A stretch of 7,173 nt of DNA. Origin: Prevotella sp. Its GTDB lineage: Bacteria; Bacteroidota; Bacteroidia; Bacteroidales; Bacteroidaceae. A program made the position numbers and the translations under genes. The notes under the pieces were generated by a model. The model searched no databases. It saw only the letters and a list, made by a program, of their open reading frames with translations, and was not told where the DNA came from. Below, piece after piece: positions 1-6,263 of this stretch (position 1 is the stretch's first letter; each line of letters starts with the position of its first letter). The stretch is taken from assembly GCA_016283605.1 (NCBI GenBank), contig JAEENF010000095.1, positions 1-7,173 on the forward strand. Reading direction: 5' to 3'.

Positions 1-1
1 T

Positions 2-697
2 TTCAAAGCCTTTGCCCATGGTAGTGGCAAGGGTACTGTCCCTGCATCAGAACTGCAAAAGCTCTTGTACCAGCAACTGGCCAACGGTTCAAAGATCACC
101 TCTGTCAAGCCTGAGAAACTGGAGTTCTTTTTCAACTTCGGCGCCAAAAAACGGGTTCCTGTCAGATGGAGTGGAAGAATCATCCCTGAAGACCTCTATT
201 TCATCTCACGCGTACAGTACTGGCCCGACAGCGTAGACATCTATGCCTCGCAGGAGAAGCTCGACAGCATCCGCATGATCTATACAGAACCGCTGAACTA
301 CGTCAACTTCCGCGATACGTTGATGATCGACGCCCAACTTACAAAGATGAAAGGTGTAAAGATTGTACCCGACGTCGTCAAACTCGGATTCTTCACCGAT
401 GTACTGACGGAAGAGAGTCTCGGCGGTATACCGGTGACTGGCATCAACATGCCGGAGGGTAAGACCCTGCGCACCTTCCCTGCCAAAGTTTCGGTAAGGT
501 TCGTGACAGGTGTCAGCGTCTATCGCCAACTGAAGCCTGAGGACTTCACCGTCATCGCCGACTACGACGAAATCAACCTCCATCCCTCTGAGAAATGTAA
601 TATCTACCTGAAGAAGATGCCTCCAGGCATCTCCAGGGCCAGACTGGAGGTGAACGAGGTAGACTATCTCATCGAAGAAGGAGTTACGGAAGAATGA
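2..697 (+). CDS. YbbR-like (CdaR-type) domain protein, 5' end missing
   Basis: The frame is open from the window edge, so the true start and any N-terminal membrane anchor lie upstream; 231 C-terminal residues are visible and the stop is TGA. The visible part is made of YbbR-type repeats: short beta-rich modules with a basic-PV motif (KKRVPVRW), a P-D-S-V-D-I-Y-A-S strand, and a following segment of the kind 'L-x-x-I-x-x-I-x-T-x-x-L'. In Firmicutes, YbbR (CdaR) is a membrane-anchored extracytoplasmic regulator of the diadenylate cyclase CdaA; in Bacteroidetes a YbbR protein is commonly encoded just before coaE, as here. A role in cyclic-di-AMP control is therefore family inference, and no cyclase gene is visible in the window. 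The stop overlaps the coaE start (ATGA at 694-697), implying one transcript and translational coupling. A TTG at 65 could be mistaken for a start, but the frame and the homologous-looking sequence continue upstream of it. Confidence 0.85.
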   Translation, partial: FKAFAHGSGKGTVPASELQKLLYQQLANGSKITSVKPEKLEFFFNFGAKKRVPVRWSGRIIPEDLYFISRVQYWPDSVDIYASQEKLDSIRMIYTEPLNYVNFRDTLMIDAQLTKMKGVKIVPDVVKLGFFTDVLTEESLGGIPVTGINMPEGKTLRTFPAKVSVRFVTGVSVYRQLKPEDFTVIADYDEINLHPSEKCNIYLKKMPPGISRARLEVNEVDYLIEEGVTEE

Positions 698-1644
698 AGA
701 TTGGCATTACCGGAGGCATCGGAAGTGGCAAGAGCTACGTCTGCAAACGGTTGGAGGCCCGTGGCATCCAGGTATATGACTGCGACAATGCCGCCAAACG
801 TCTGATGCGCACGTCGGCAGAGTTGCAGCAGCAGTTAAAAGCACTTGTAGGTTCACTGGAGAAGGCCGACATCGCCAAATTTCTCTTGGAGTCTGAGGCG
901 AATGCCAAAGCCATCGATGCCATCGTTCATCCCGCCGTATTCCGCGACTTCGAGGAGAGTGGCATGCAGTGGATGGAGAGCGCCATCCTCTTTGAATCAG
1001 GAGCCTTTCGTCTAGTGGATAAGTCCATCGTGGTCACTGCCCCTGAGGAAGTGCGTATCCAACGTGTCATGCAGCGCGACGGCATCACCCGCGAGAAAGT
1101 CCTCGAATGGATGCAGCGCCAACTGCCACAGGATGAGGTACGTCGCAGGGCCGACTTCGAGATCGTCAATGATGGAGAAGCAGATATTGACAAACAAATA
1201 AACAAAATATTGAGAACAATGAAAGAGACAATTTTAGCTATTGCCGGCAAGCCCGGCCTTTACAAACTCGTTTCACGAGGCAAGAACAACCTGATTGTGG
1301 AAGCCCTCGACGCCACGCACCGTCGTCAGCCTGCTTTCGCTACAGACAGGATCACATCACTCAACGACATCGCCATGTTCACTGAGACCGACGATGTGCC
1401 CTTGATGGATGTACTCGACAACATGAAGAAACTCGAAGAGGGCAAGAAAGCCAGCATCAACGAGAAGAAAGCCTCTGGTCAGGAGTTGCAGGACTACTTC
1501 ACGAAGGTTCTCCCTGAATGGGATCGCGACCGCGTACAGAACAGTCACATCAAGAAACTCATCACTTGGTACAACATCCTCATCGAAAACGGCATTACCG
1601 ATTTCAAAGATGAAACAGAAGAACAGGAAGAAAAGACAGAGTAA
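694..1644 (+). CDS. coaE: Dephospho-CoA kinase fused in frame to a DUF5606-like domain
   Basis: Residues 1-174 are dephospho-CoA kinase, which phosphorylates the 3'-hydroxyl of dephospho-CoA with ATP in the last step of cytosolic CoA synthesis. Visible motifs are the Walker A loop GGIGSGKS (7-14), the DCD motif (29-31), VHP (78-80), the SAILFESG strand (96-103), the RQLPQDE lid segment (142-148) and ADFEIVND (153-160). The kinase part is short (family usually about 190-206 residues): after LVG at 51-53 the usual linker seems several residues shorter. It then runs, with no stop, into residues 176-316, which match the whole of a DUF5606 protein, including its expected initiator Met (M176, then KETILAIAGKPGLYKL). 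In Bacteroidetes these are normally neighbouring separate genes. The product may be a real fusion, or DUF5606 may also start at 1219. The start is set by the ATGA overlap with the YbbR gene. The tail is acidic (EEQEEKTE). Confidence 0.93.
   Translation: MKIGITGGIGSGKSYVCKRLEARGIQVYDCDNAAKRLMRTSAELQQQLKALVGSLEKADIAKFLLESEANAKAIDAIVHPAVFRDFEESGMQWMESAILFESGAFRLVDKSIVVTAPEEVRIQRVMQRDGITREKVLEWMQRQLPQDEVRRRADFEIVNDGEADIDKQINKILRTMKETILAIAGKPGLYKLVSRGKNNLIVEALDATHRRQPAFATDRITSLNDIAMFTETDDVPLMDVLDNMKKLEEGKKASINEKKASGQELQDYFTKVLPEWDRDRVQNSHIKKLITWYNILIENGITDFKDETEEQEEKTE
1219..1644 (+). other. DUF5606-like domain with its own possible start codon
   Basis: This 141-residue segment is in the same frame as coaE and corresponds to what is normally a separate Bacteroidetes protein of unknown function. 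It has an N-terminal beta-rich module (ILAIAGKPGLYKLVSRGKNNLIVEAL), then a helical region rich in Lys and Glu, then a conserved-looking stretch (VLPEWDRDRVQNSHIKKLITWYNIL). The preceding DNA is A-rich (caaacaaataaacaaaatat), typical of Bacteroidetes translation starts that lack Shine-Dalgarno sequences, so independent initiation at ATG 1219 is plausible alongside the fusion. A TAA exists one frame away in that same A-rich stretch (taa at 1199-1201), so a single-base indel would restore two separate genes. The biochemical role of DUF5606 is unknown to me. Its persistent linkage to coaE is family knowledge; what the linkage means is not established. Confidence 0.6.
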
Positions 1645-1792
1645 CTTTTTTAAAGACAGAGTATATTTAAGACATAGTAACAGATTAACAAAGCGTCCTC
1701 CCTTGATATAAAGAGAGGACGTTTTTTTGATTAAATTTTATGTTACTATCTGTTATTATGTTACTCTGTCTAAAAAAAATACTCTGTCTTTA
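1634..1792. repeat. Array of AGACAGAGTAAC-type repeats, inverted around the terminator
   Basis: Three direct copies of a 10-12 base motif lie left of the terminator: AGACAGAGTAAC (1634-1645), AGACAGAGTA (1654-1663) and AGACATAGTAAC (1670-1681). Three inverted copies lie to its right: GTTACTATCTGT (1742-1753), GTTACTCTGTCT (1760-1771) and TACTCTGTCT (1780-1789). Aligned as a whole, 1651-1690 and 1751-1792 form an imperfect inverted repeat of about 40 bases, with the order of motifs and the A/T-tract spacers conserved. It encloses the terminator hairpin. The leftmost copy supplies the last codons and stop of coaE (AAG ACA GAG TAA), and the right end abuts the stop of the barrel gene. All of this is seen directly. 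A role in two-way termination or mRNA 3'-end protection is inference. Confidence 0.8.
1694..1728 (+). terminator. Intrinsic terminator after coaE-DUF5606
   Basis: The stem CGTCCTC (1694-1700) pairs perfectly with GAGGACG (1715-1721); after one mismatch, three further pairs close towards the loop. Seven T residues (1722-1728) follow directly, giving a classical terminator for the + strand. Read from the minus strand, the hairpin is followed only by the weak tract CTTTGTT, so termination of the convergent barrel gene here is possible but weaker. Confidence 0.85.
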
Positions 1793-1794
1793 AA

Positions 1795-4700
1795 TTAGAA
1801 TCTACCAGGACCACCGAAGCCACCGCCAGGCATACCGCCTCCAAAGCCTCCGCCAGGCATGCCTCCGCCGAAGCCACCACGACGATTACCACCACGGCCG
1901 CCACCCATTGGCATACCGCCCATCGGCATTCCCATGCCACCCATCATACCCATACGGGACTGACGTGTGCCGAAGATGTTCAGACGATAGCTGGCGCGGA
2001 ACATGACATAGCAGTTGACGGCATTGTACTCATTATCTGTACGGGCCATCTGACTAATGGTCGTGGAGAAGTTCGACTGCTGACCCAGGATGTCATAGAA
2101 CTGCAGCATGAGTGTGAGGGGCCTGCCCTTGAGGAAACTCTGGGAAATCTGAGCATTCCAGATGAGTTCGTTGGTATTCATTGACTGATCGTCATAACCA
2201 CGACGGCTGTTCATACTGATGTCTGTGGTAAGCTGTGTACCCCAAGGCAGATAGACGGTGGAGTTCAGACCGTAGGAGTAAGTCCAGGTATCGAGGTTCG
2301 ACTGCGGCTGCAGCTTATTGCGGGTGGAATTGTAGTTCACCGAACCATTGAGTTCCACTTCGAGCCAGTCGTTACGGAAACCGAATCCCAGACGACCACC
2401 GATGATGTTCTGATTGGTGGAGTTTCTCAGAGTCTCCCTGGTCTTAGCATCACCGACGTAACCCACACGGTGGTTGAAGTTCTCGTTCAGCGAGACATTA
2501 TAGGTAAAGTAGCCTAATGAATCGATGGCCGAGTTCCACATGATGTTACCACCTGCATTCCAGTTACCGTTGATATTCTCAGGCCGTGATTCCTGACCAC
2601 CGATATCAGTATAGGTCACTTTATTGACAATGCTGTTCATCGTGGTCGAGAAGTTCAGGTTGGCATTGATCATGCGCTGATGGTTCATGATGTAGTTGTT
2701 GAAGCGCAGGTTGAAACTCTGGGTGAACGAAGGCTTCAGATCAGGGTTACCAGTGGACTTGTTCAGAGGGTTGGTATCATCGTTGATGACGAGCAACTGA
2801 CTCATGGAAGGCTGGCTGGTGTTACCACGATACTGGAACTGGAGGCTACCCTGCTGGGTGGGGCGCCAACGGAAGTTGGCTGTCGGGCTCCAGTTGACGA
2901 CATTGATCGTCGTGTCAACTCGCTGTCCAAGATAGTCCTGCTTATACTTTGAAGTCTGAGGAATAATCTGCACACCGAAATTGAAGTCGTAGGTATCACG
3001 GATGAAGCGCAGCATGATCTCACCAGTATGGATATAGTTCTTATACTCTGAATACTGACTCTGATCCTTACTATAATAGAGGTCATCCTTCACAGGAGAA
3101 TAGCCGCCATTAACAATACTCCAATAGTCGTCCCATTGACGATAGACTGGTGTCACACTACTAAAATCGAAACTCTTGGTAGGATCAGACAGCAGAGGAT
3201 TCGAGTAGTCGAACGTCTGACGGTCGTTCTCGTTGTAGCGATACTGGAAGGTATAACTGAACTGCAGGAAGGTGGCATAGGCGATAGGCTCGCTATAGGT
3301 GGCACGTGCACTGTAGTCCCACGACTTGGTCGGGGTCACGTTGTAACGGTTGGCCTGATAACGGTCAAGACCAGATACGCCATTATATGTTGCGGTTCTT
3401 CCCTGATAGAGTTTCGTCTGGTTGTTCGACAACTGGTTGTTCTCGTTGTTGCTGTAGTTACCTGTCAACTGCACGGTGATGTTACGACCTCTGCCATTGA
3501 GCAGACGGTTGATCTGCAAGGTACCGCCGAGGCGCTTGTTCTCGCCATAGCCCAGCGACTTGTTGATGGAACCGTTAGTGAGATAATCATTCAAGGCATC
3601 AATACCCTGATCACTCAGGATCTTATCCATGATGGCTGCGTCGAGCTGATAGTCGATATAATTATAGGGGTTGGCATTGAACGTAGCAGAGGTGTTCCAA
3701 CTACGGCTGTCGTTGCTGCCGAAACTCCAGTTCGGACGGAAGGCAATGTTCCACAGCGTGTCGGGTGTCCACTCGATACGACCTTGTACGCTCCAGTTGG
3801 TACTACGTGAATAACTCTGGTTGATGGAGTTCGAAATATTCTTCCTGCTTTCGTCACCTGTGAAGTTGTCGGTAAAACGACGTGACCAGGAGTCACCGTC
3901 GCGATGGTTCACATTCACACTGGCCTGGGCGACGATCACTTTGGGCTTCTCGTAGTTGATATTCACCATACCGGTCTTGGCAGCATTGAGGCCACCGCCT
4001 CCCATGCCCATGCCACCGCCGAAACGACGGCCACCACCACCGCCCATTCCCATGTCGTTGGTATTATTGGCATTGAACATACCCATCACACGATAGTCAT
4101 CGCGCATATACATACCAAACACACGGCTGGTATAGCGATCCTTGGTACCTACGCCCAAATCGGCGTTCATCATCATACCACGGTTCATACCAGCACGGAT
4201 ACCGAAGTCGAGCACAGTCTGCTCATTACCGTCGTCGATACCGGTGATACGGGCCAGGTCGCTCTTCTCATCGTATGCGCGTACCTTTTCTATAATTGAA
4301 GTAGGCAGGTTCTTCAGTGCCGTCTGGGCATCGCCGAAGTCCTTACCGTCCACCTTGATCTTCTGTACCTTCTTACCGTTGATGGTGATATTACCACTCT
4401 CATCGATATCAGCACCTGGCATACGCTTCACCAGTTCCTCTACCACAGAGCCCTCGGGGGTACGATAGGCATCGGCGTTGAAGATCAGGGTATCACCCTT
4501 CGACTGTACCTTAGCCAGATGGGCCGTAGCAGTCACACCCTTCAGCATGATGGCGTCAGGAGCCAGACTGATGGTTCCTGCCTGTACGTTCTTACCCTCG
4601 GCGATAGTGATCTTTTTGGTGTAGGTCTTAAAGCCTACATAAGTGATTCTCAGCGTAAAGGTGCCATCACTCGGTGCCTTGATGGAGAATCGTCCGTCCA

Positions 4701-4869
4701 TGTTCGTCACGGCGTTGGATACTACCTTTTCACCACTAAGAAGAGCTGCTGTGGCTTGGATCACTGCGTCCTTGGTATCCTCTTCAATGACCGTTCCACT
4801 GACGGTCCGCTGTGCGAACGCTGCAAATGTCGTAATCGATACGAGCAATAAAATGAATAGTCGTTTCAT
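1795..4869 (-). CDS. Outer-membrane beta-barrel protein with CarboxypepD_reg N-domain and Gly/Met-rich segments (TonB-receptor-like)
   Basis: The 1024-residue product begins with a clear signal peptide (MKRLFILLLV, cleavage likely after AFA at 17-19). Residues about 21-105 form a CarboxypepD_reg-like Ig-fold domain (RTVSGTVIEEDTKDAVIQA, then NMDGRFSI and ITYVGFKTYT). Residues about 112-225 resemble a receptor plug (GDTLIFNADAY; VVEELVKRMPGADID; GNITINGKKVQKIKVDGKDF). The rest is a long series of aromatic, Asn-rich beta-strands typical of the outer membrane beta-barrel family near PF14905, a SusC/TonB-receptor relative. The last strand appears to be around YVMFRASYRLNIFG, followed by a 53-residue Gly/Met/Arg-rich tail ending in Phe. 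A second Gly/Met-rich stretch lies at residues 273-293. The substrate cannot be read from sequence, and there is no SusD-like lipoprotein next to it, so a polysaccharide-uptake pair is unlikely here. I found no clear TonB box. It is monocistronic, flanked by convergent coaE and divergent aroB. No canonical TAnnTTTG was found upstream. Confidence 0.9.
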   Translation of the reverse strand: MKRLFILLLVSITTFAAFAQRTVSGTVIEEDTKDAVIQATAALLSGEKVVSNAVTNMDGRFSIKAPSDGTFTLRITYVGFKTYTKKITIAEGKNVQAGTISLAPDAIMLKGVTATAHLAKVQSKGDTLIFNADAYRTPEGSVVEELVKRMPGADIDESGNITINGKKVQKIKVDGKDFGDAQTALKNLPTSIIEKVRAYDEKSDLARITGIDDGNEQTVLDFGIRAGMNRGMMMNADLGVGTKDRYTSRVFGMYMRDDYRVMGMFNANNTNDMGMGGGGGRRFGGGMGMGGGGLNAAKTGMVNINYEKPKVIVAQASVNVNHRDGDSWSRRFTDNFTGDESRKNISNSINQSYSRSTNWSVQGRIEWTPDTLWNIAFRPNWSFGSNDSRSWNTSATFNANPYNYIDYQLDAAIMDKILSDQGIDALNDYLTNGSINKSLGYGENKRLGGTLQINRLLNGRGRNITVQLTGNYSNNENNQLSNNQTKLYQGRTATYNGVSGLDRYQANRYNVTPTKSWDYSARATYSEPIAYATFLQFSYTFQYRYNENDRQTFDYSNPLLSDPTKSFDFSSVTPVYRQWDDYWSIVNGGYSPVKDDLYYSKDQSQYSEYKNYIHTGEIMLRFIRDTYDFNFGVQIIPQTSKYKQDYLGQRVDTTINVVNWSPTANFRWRPTQQGSLQFQYRGNTSQPSMSQLLVINDDTNPLNKSTGNPDLKPSFTQSFNLRFNNYIMNHQRMINANLNFSTTMNSIVNKVTYTDIGGQESRPENINGNWNAGGNIMWNSAIDSLGYFTYNVSLNENFNHRVGYVGDAKTRETLRNSTNQNIIGGRLGFGFRNDWLEVELNGSVNYNSTRNKLQPQSNLDTWTYSYGLNSTVYLPWGTQLTTDISMNSRRGYDDQSMNTNELIWNAQISQSFLKGRPLTLMLQFYDILGQQSNFSTTISQMARTDNEYNAVNCYVMFRASYRLNIFGTRQSRMGMMGGMGMPMGGMPMGGGRGGNRRGGFGGGMPGGGFGGGMPGGGFGGPGRF
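1798..1956 (-). repeat. Coding repeat: Gly/Met-rich C-terminal tail of the barrel protein
   Basis: Residues 972-1024 of the barrel protein are low in complexity: first a Met-rich part (MGMMGGMGMPMGGMPMGGG), then an Arg-containing part (RGGNRRGG), then two copies of the nine-residue unit FGGGMPGGG and a final FGGPGRF. At DNA level the two units are a 27-bp near-perfect tandem repeat, so the tail length could vary by slippage. The tail lies beyond the predicted last beta-strand. Confidence 0.8.
3991..4053 (-). repeat. Coding repeat: internal Gly/Met-rich stretch of the barrel protein
   Basis: Residues 273-293 read MGMGGGGG, RRF, then GGGMGMGGGG. Composition is the same as the C-terminal tail, although the two lie about 700 residues apart in the chain. 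The position follows the first predicted barrel strands (FGMYMRDDYRVMGMFNANN), so it is probably an early loop or turn. Its function is unknown. Confidence 0.75.
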
Positions 4870-4959
4870 ACAAATTAATTATAAATTTTTGCTCTTTTGA
4901 CGTACTAAAAACTGAAAAGTTTAATGAAAAGGAAGAAAAATTAAGGGTAAAAACAATAT

Positions 4960-4986
4960 TTTTCACTTTTCACTTTTCACTTTTAC
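4960..4986. repeat. 7-bp tandem repeat TTTTCAC upstream of aroB
   Basis: TTTTCAC occurs three times in perfect tandem (4960-4966, 4967-4973, 4974-4980), followed by a degenerate copy TTTTAC (4981-4986) and a T-run. The array covers the place where the -33 promoter element of aroB should lie. Copy-number change would alter promoter spacing or the upstream context. Confidence 0.85.
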
Positions 4987-4996
4987 TTTTTTATTG

Positions 4997-5004
4997 TATC
5001 TTTG
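4997..5004 (+). promoter_or_regulatory. Bacteroidetes-type -7 promoter element for aroB
   Basis: TATCTTTG fits the Bacteroidetes -7 consensus TAnnTTTG and is followed by G/C-containing sequence (cagtcg). Transcription would start near 5010, leaving a leader of about 20-25 bases to the ATG at 5034. No perfect TTTG -33 box is present at the usual 19-21 bp spacing. The nearest candidate is TTTTC at 4974-4978, inside the tandem repeat. Confidence 0.75.
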
Positions 5005-5033
5005 CAGTCGTTTATAAAACAACCATAGATTAT

Positions 5034-6161
5034 ATGTCCCCACAAAAGGTAATCATCGCGGATCATCTGGAACAGGCGCTGAGCGAGGCCATCGCCGAGT
5101 GCAGGCACGACCGCCTTTTCATCCTTGTCGACGAGACCACGGAGAAGCTCTGCCTGCCCGTCGTATCCGGCTTTGGATGTCTGCAGGGTGCGAAGGTTAT
5201 CACCATCGGGGCTACAGATGCCAACAAGACGCTCCAGTCCATCAGTCATGTCTGGGAGGAACTGGGCAATGGGGGAGCCACCCGTCACACCTTATTAATA
5301 AATATAGGGGGCGGCATGGTGACCGATCTTGGCGGTTTCGCGGCATCCACCTTTAAGAGGGGCATCCAATACATCAACATCCCCACGACCCTGCTTTCGA
5401 TGGTCGACGCCTCCGTAGGTGGCAAGACCGGTATCAACTTCAACGGTCTGAAGAACGAGATCGGGGTGTTCAACAATGCGTCGAGTGTCATCCTCGATAC
5501 GCAGTTCCTGCGGACGATGGACCATGAGAACATCCTCTCCGGCTATGCCGAGATGCTGAAACACGGCCTCATCTCCAACGAAAAAATGTGGGCAGAGTTG
5601 CTGACTTTCAATGTTGAAGCGCCCGATTTCGGGCAGCTGCAACGTATGGTCGCAGAGAGTGTTGCTGTGAAACAACGCATTGTCACCGAAGACCCTACGG
5701 AACAAGGTATCCGCAAGGCCCTGAACCTCGGTCACACCGTCGGCCACGCCTTCGAATCCTTCGCCCTTCGCACAATGGGGACCCGCACAATGGGGACTGT
5801 CCCCTCTGTGAGTAGCGCAGCGGATTACAGGGGGACTGTCCCCAGTGTGCGTCCCCCTCAACTCCACGGTTACTTTGTGGCTTTTGGCCTCATATGCGAA
5901 CTCTACCTGAGTGCCGTCAAATGCGGCTTCCCCACCGACAAGATGCATCAGACCGTCAACTTCATCAAGGAGCACTACGGCAAGATGGCCATTACCTGCG
6001 ACGACTACCCCACCCTTCTGGAACTGATGACCCACGACAAGAAAAATGTCGGCAGCGACATCAACTTCACCCTCCTCGGAGGGATTGGCGATATACGACT
6101 GAATCAAATTTCAGGTAAGCAAGAGATTTACGAGGCACTTGACTTTTATCGTGAGTGCTAA
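5034..6161 (+). CDS. aroB: 3-Dehydroquinate synthase carrying a repeat-derived in-frame insertion
   Basis: The 375-residue cytosolic enzyme converts DAHP to 3-dehydroquinate, the second step of the shikimate pathway, using NAD and a divalent metal. Motifs in order: GGGMVTDLGGF (92-102, NAD-binding glycine-rich turn), PTTLLSMVDASVGGKTGIN (117-135, catalytic Asp/Lys), LKNEIGVF (139-146), SGYAEMLKHG (169-178, metal ligand E173), LNLGHTVGHAFES (230-242, ligand H234 plus H238) and LHGY (277-280, ligand H278). In E. coli AroB the first and last histidine ligands are 17 residues apart; here they are 44 apart. The extra 27 or so residues (about 247-275) are encoded by a palindromic repeat and read as RTMGT twice and GTVPSV twice. 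Bacteroidetes AroB is usually about 350 residues, so length agrees. All key residues and the frame are kept, so activity is plausible but unproven. The ATG at 5034 follows the promoter at suitable distance. Confidence 0.96.
   Translation: MSPQKVIIADHLEQALSEAIAECRHDRLFILVDETTEKLCLPVVSGFGCLQGAKVITIGATDANKTLQSISHVWEELGNGGATRHTLLINIGGGMVTDLGGFAASTFKRGIQYINIPTTLLSMVDASVGGKTGINFNGLKNEIGVFNNASSVILDTQFLRTMDHENILSGYAEMLKHGLISNEKMWAELLTFNVEAPDFGQLQRMVAESVAVKQRIVTEDPTEQGIRKALNLGHTVGHAFESFALRTMGTRTMGTVPSVSSAADYRGTVPSVRPPQLHGYFVAFGLICELYLSAVKCGFPTDKMHQTVNFIKEHYGKMAITCDDYPTLLELMTHDKKNVGSDINFTLLGGIGDIRLNQISGKQEIYEALDFYREC
5769..5797. repeat. 15-bp tandem duplication within aroB
   Basis: CGCACAATGGGGAC occurs at 5769-5782 and again at 5784-5797, a period of 15 bp. 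It encodes the peptide RTMGT twice. The second copy is also the outer part of the left palindrome arm, so the first copy looks like an extra half-element or a duplication made during insertion or slippage. Its period is a multiple of three and keeps the frame. Confidence 0.9.
5777..5856. repeat. REP-like palindromic element inside aroB
   Basis: Left arm 5777-5804 and right arm 5831-5856 are inverted copies: with a two-base bulge they form about 24 pairs with two mismatches. Each arm contains the 13-bp palindrome GGGGACTGTCCCC (5792-5804 and 5831-5843) next to a CGCACAnTGGGGAC-type flank. The 26-base centre begins and ends with CTGT (5806-5809) and ACAG (5827-5830), extending the stem by four pairs. 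The design (GC-rich palindromic cores in inverted pairs) is that of REP/BIME elements mobilised by RAYT (TnpREP) transposases. No transposase gene is in the window, so that assignment is inference. The mRNA of aroB should form a very stable hairpin here. Confidence 0.85.
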
Positions 6162-6205
6162 CGTAAAACGAATAGCTTAGACCTAATCATATTACTAACT
6201 AATCC

Positions 6206-6241
6206 GGTGGGACCGCTCGTGAGAGTAGTCCCATCATTTTT
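6206..6241 (+). terminator. Probable intrinsic terminator after aroB
   Basis: GGTGGGAC (6206-6213) pairs with GTCCCATC (6228-6235) over eight pairs including one G-U. The loop can form a small inner CTC/GAG pairing. Five T residues follow at 6237-6241 after a single A. It lies 44 bases after the aroB stop, in the gap before the convergent patatin gene. On the opposite strand no T-run follows, so it probably serves aroB only. Confidence 0.7.
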
Positions 6242-6263
6242 CAGGGCACAACACAAGGGATTT

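Noticed and set aside
26..45. AGGGTACTGTCCCT-like palindrome near the left edge resembling the core of the aroB element
   Set aside because: Only part of the core matches, there is no second arm or CGCACA flank, and the codons read as normal YbbR sequence (GKGTVP). Chance resemblance is more likely than a second element.
3136..4299. Long open frames on the + strand opposite the barrel gene
   Set aside because: They lack recognisable domains and start signals, their composition is rich in Val/Ile/Thr/His as expected for the antisense of Asn/Tyr/Gly-rich beta-strand coding, and the minus-strand gene explains the region fully.
4907..4922. Small hairpin AAACT-GAAA-AGTTT in the divergent intergenic region
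   Set aside because: Only five A/T-rich pairs in an A/T-rich stretch; too weak to call an operator or terminator.
4870..4960. Promoter for the barrel gene on the minus strand
   Set aside because: No TAnnTTTG match lies at a sensible distance. TTAATTTG directly before the ATG is one mismatch off and too close to the start codon to be a -7 box.
5295..6107. 270-codon open frame on the minus strand within aroB
   Set aside because: It is the complement of clearly conserved AroB coding sequence, has no recognisable domain and no promoter.
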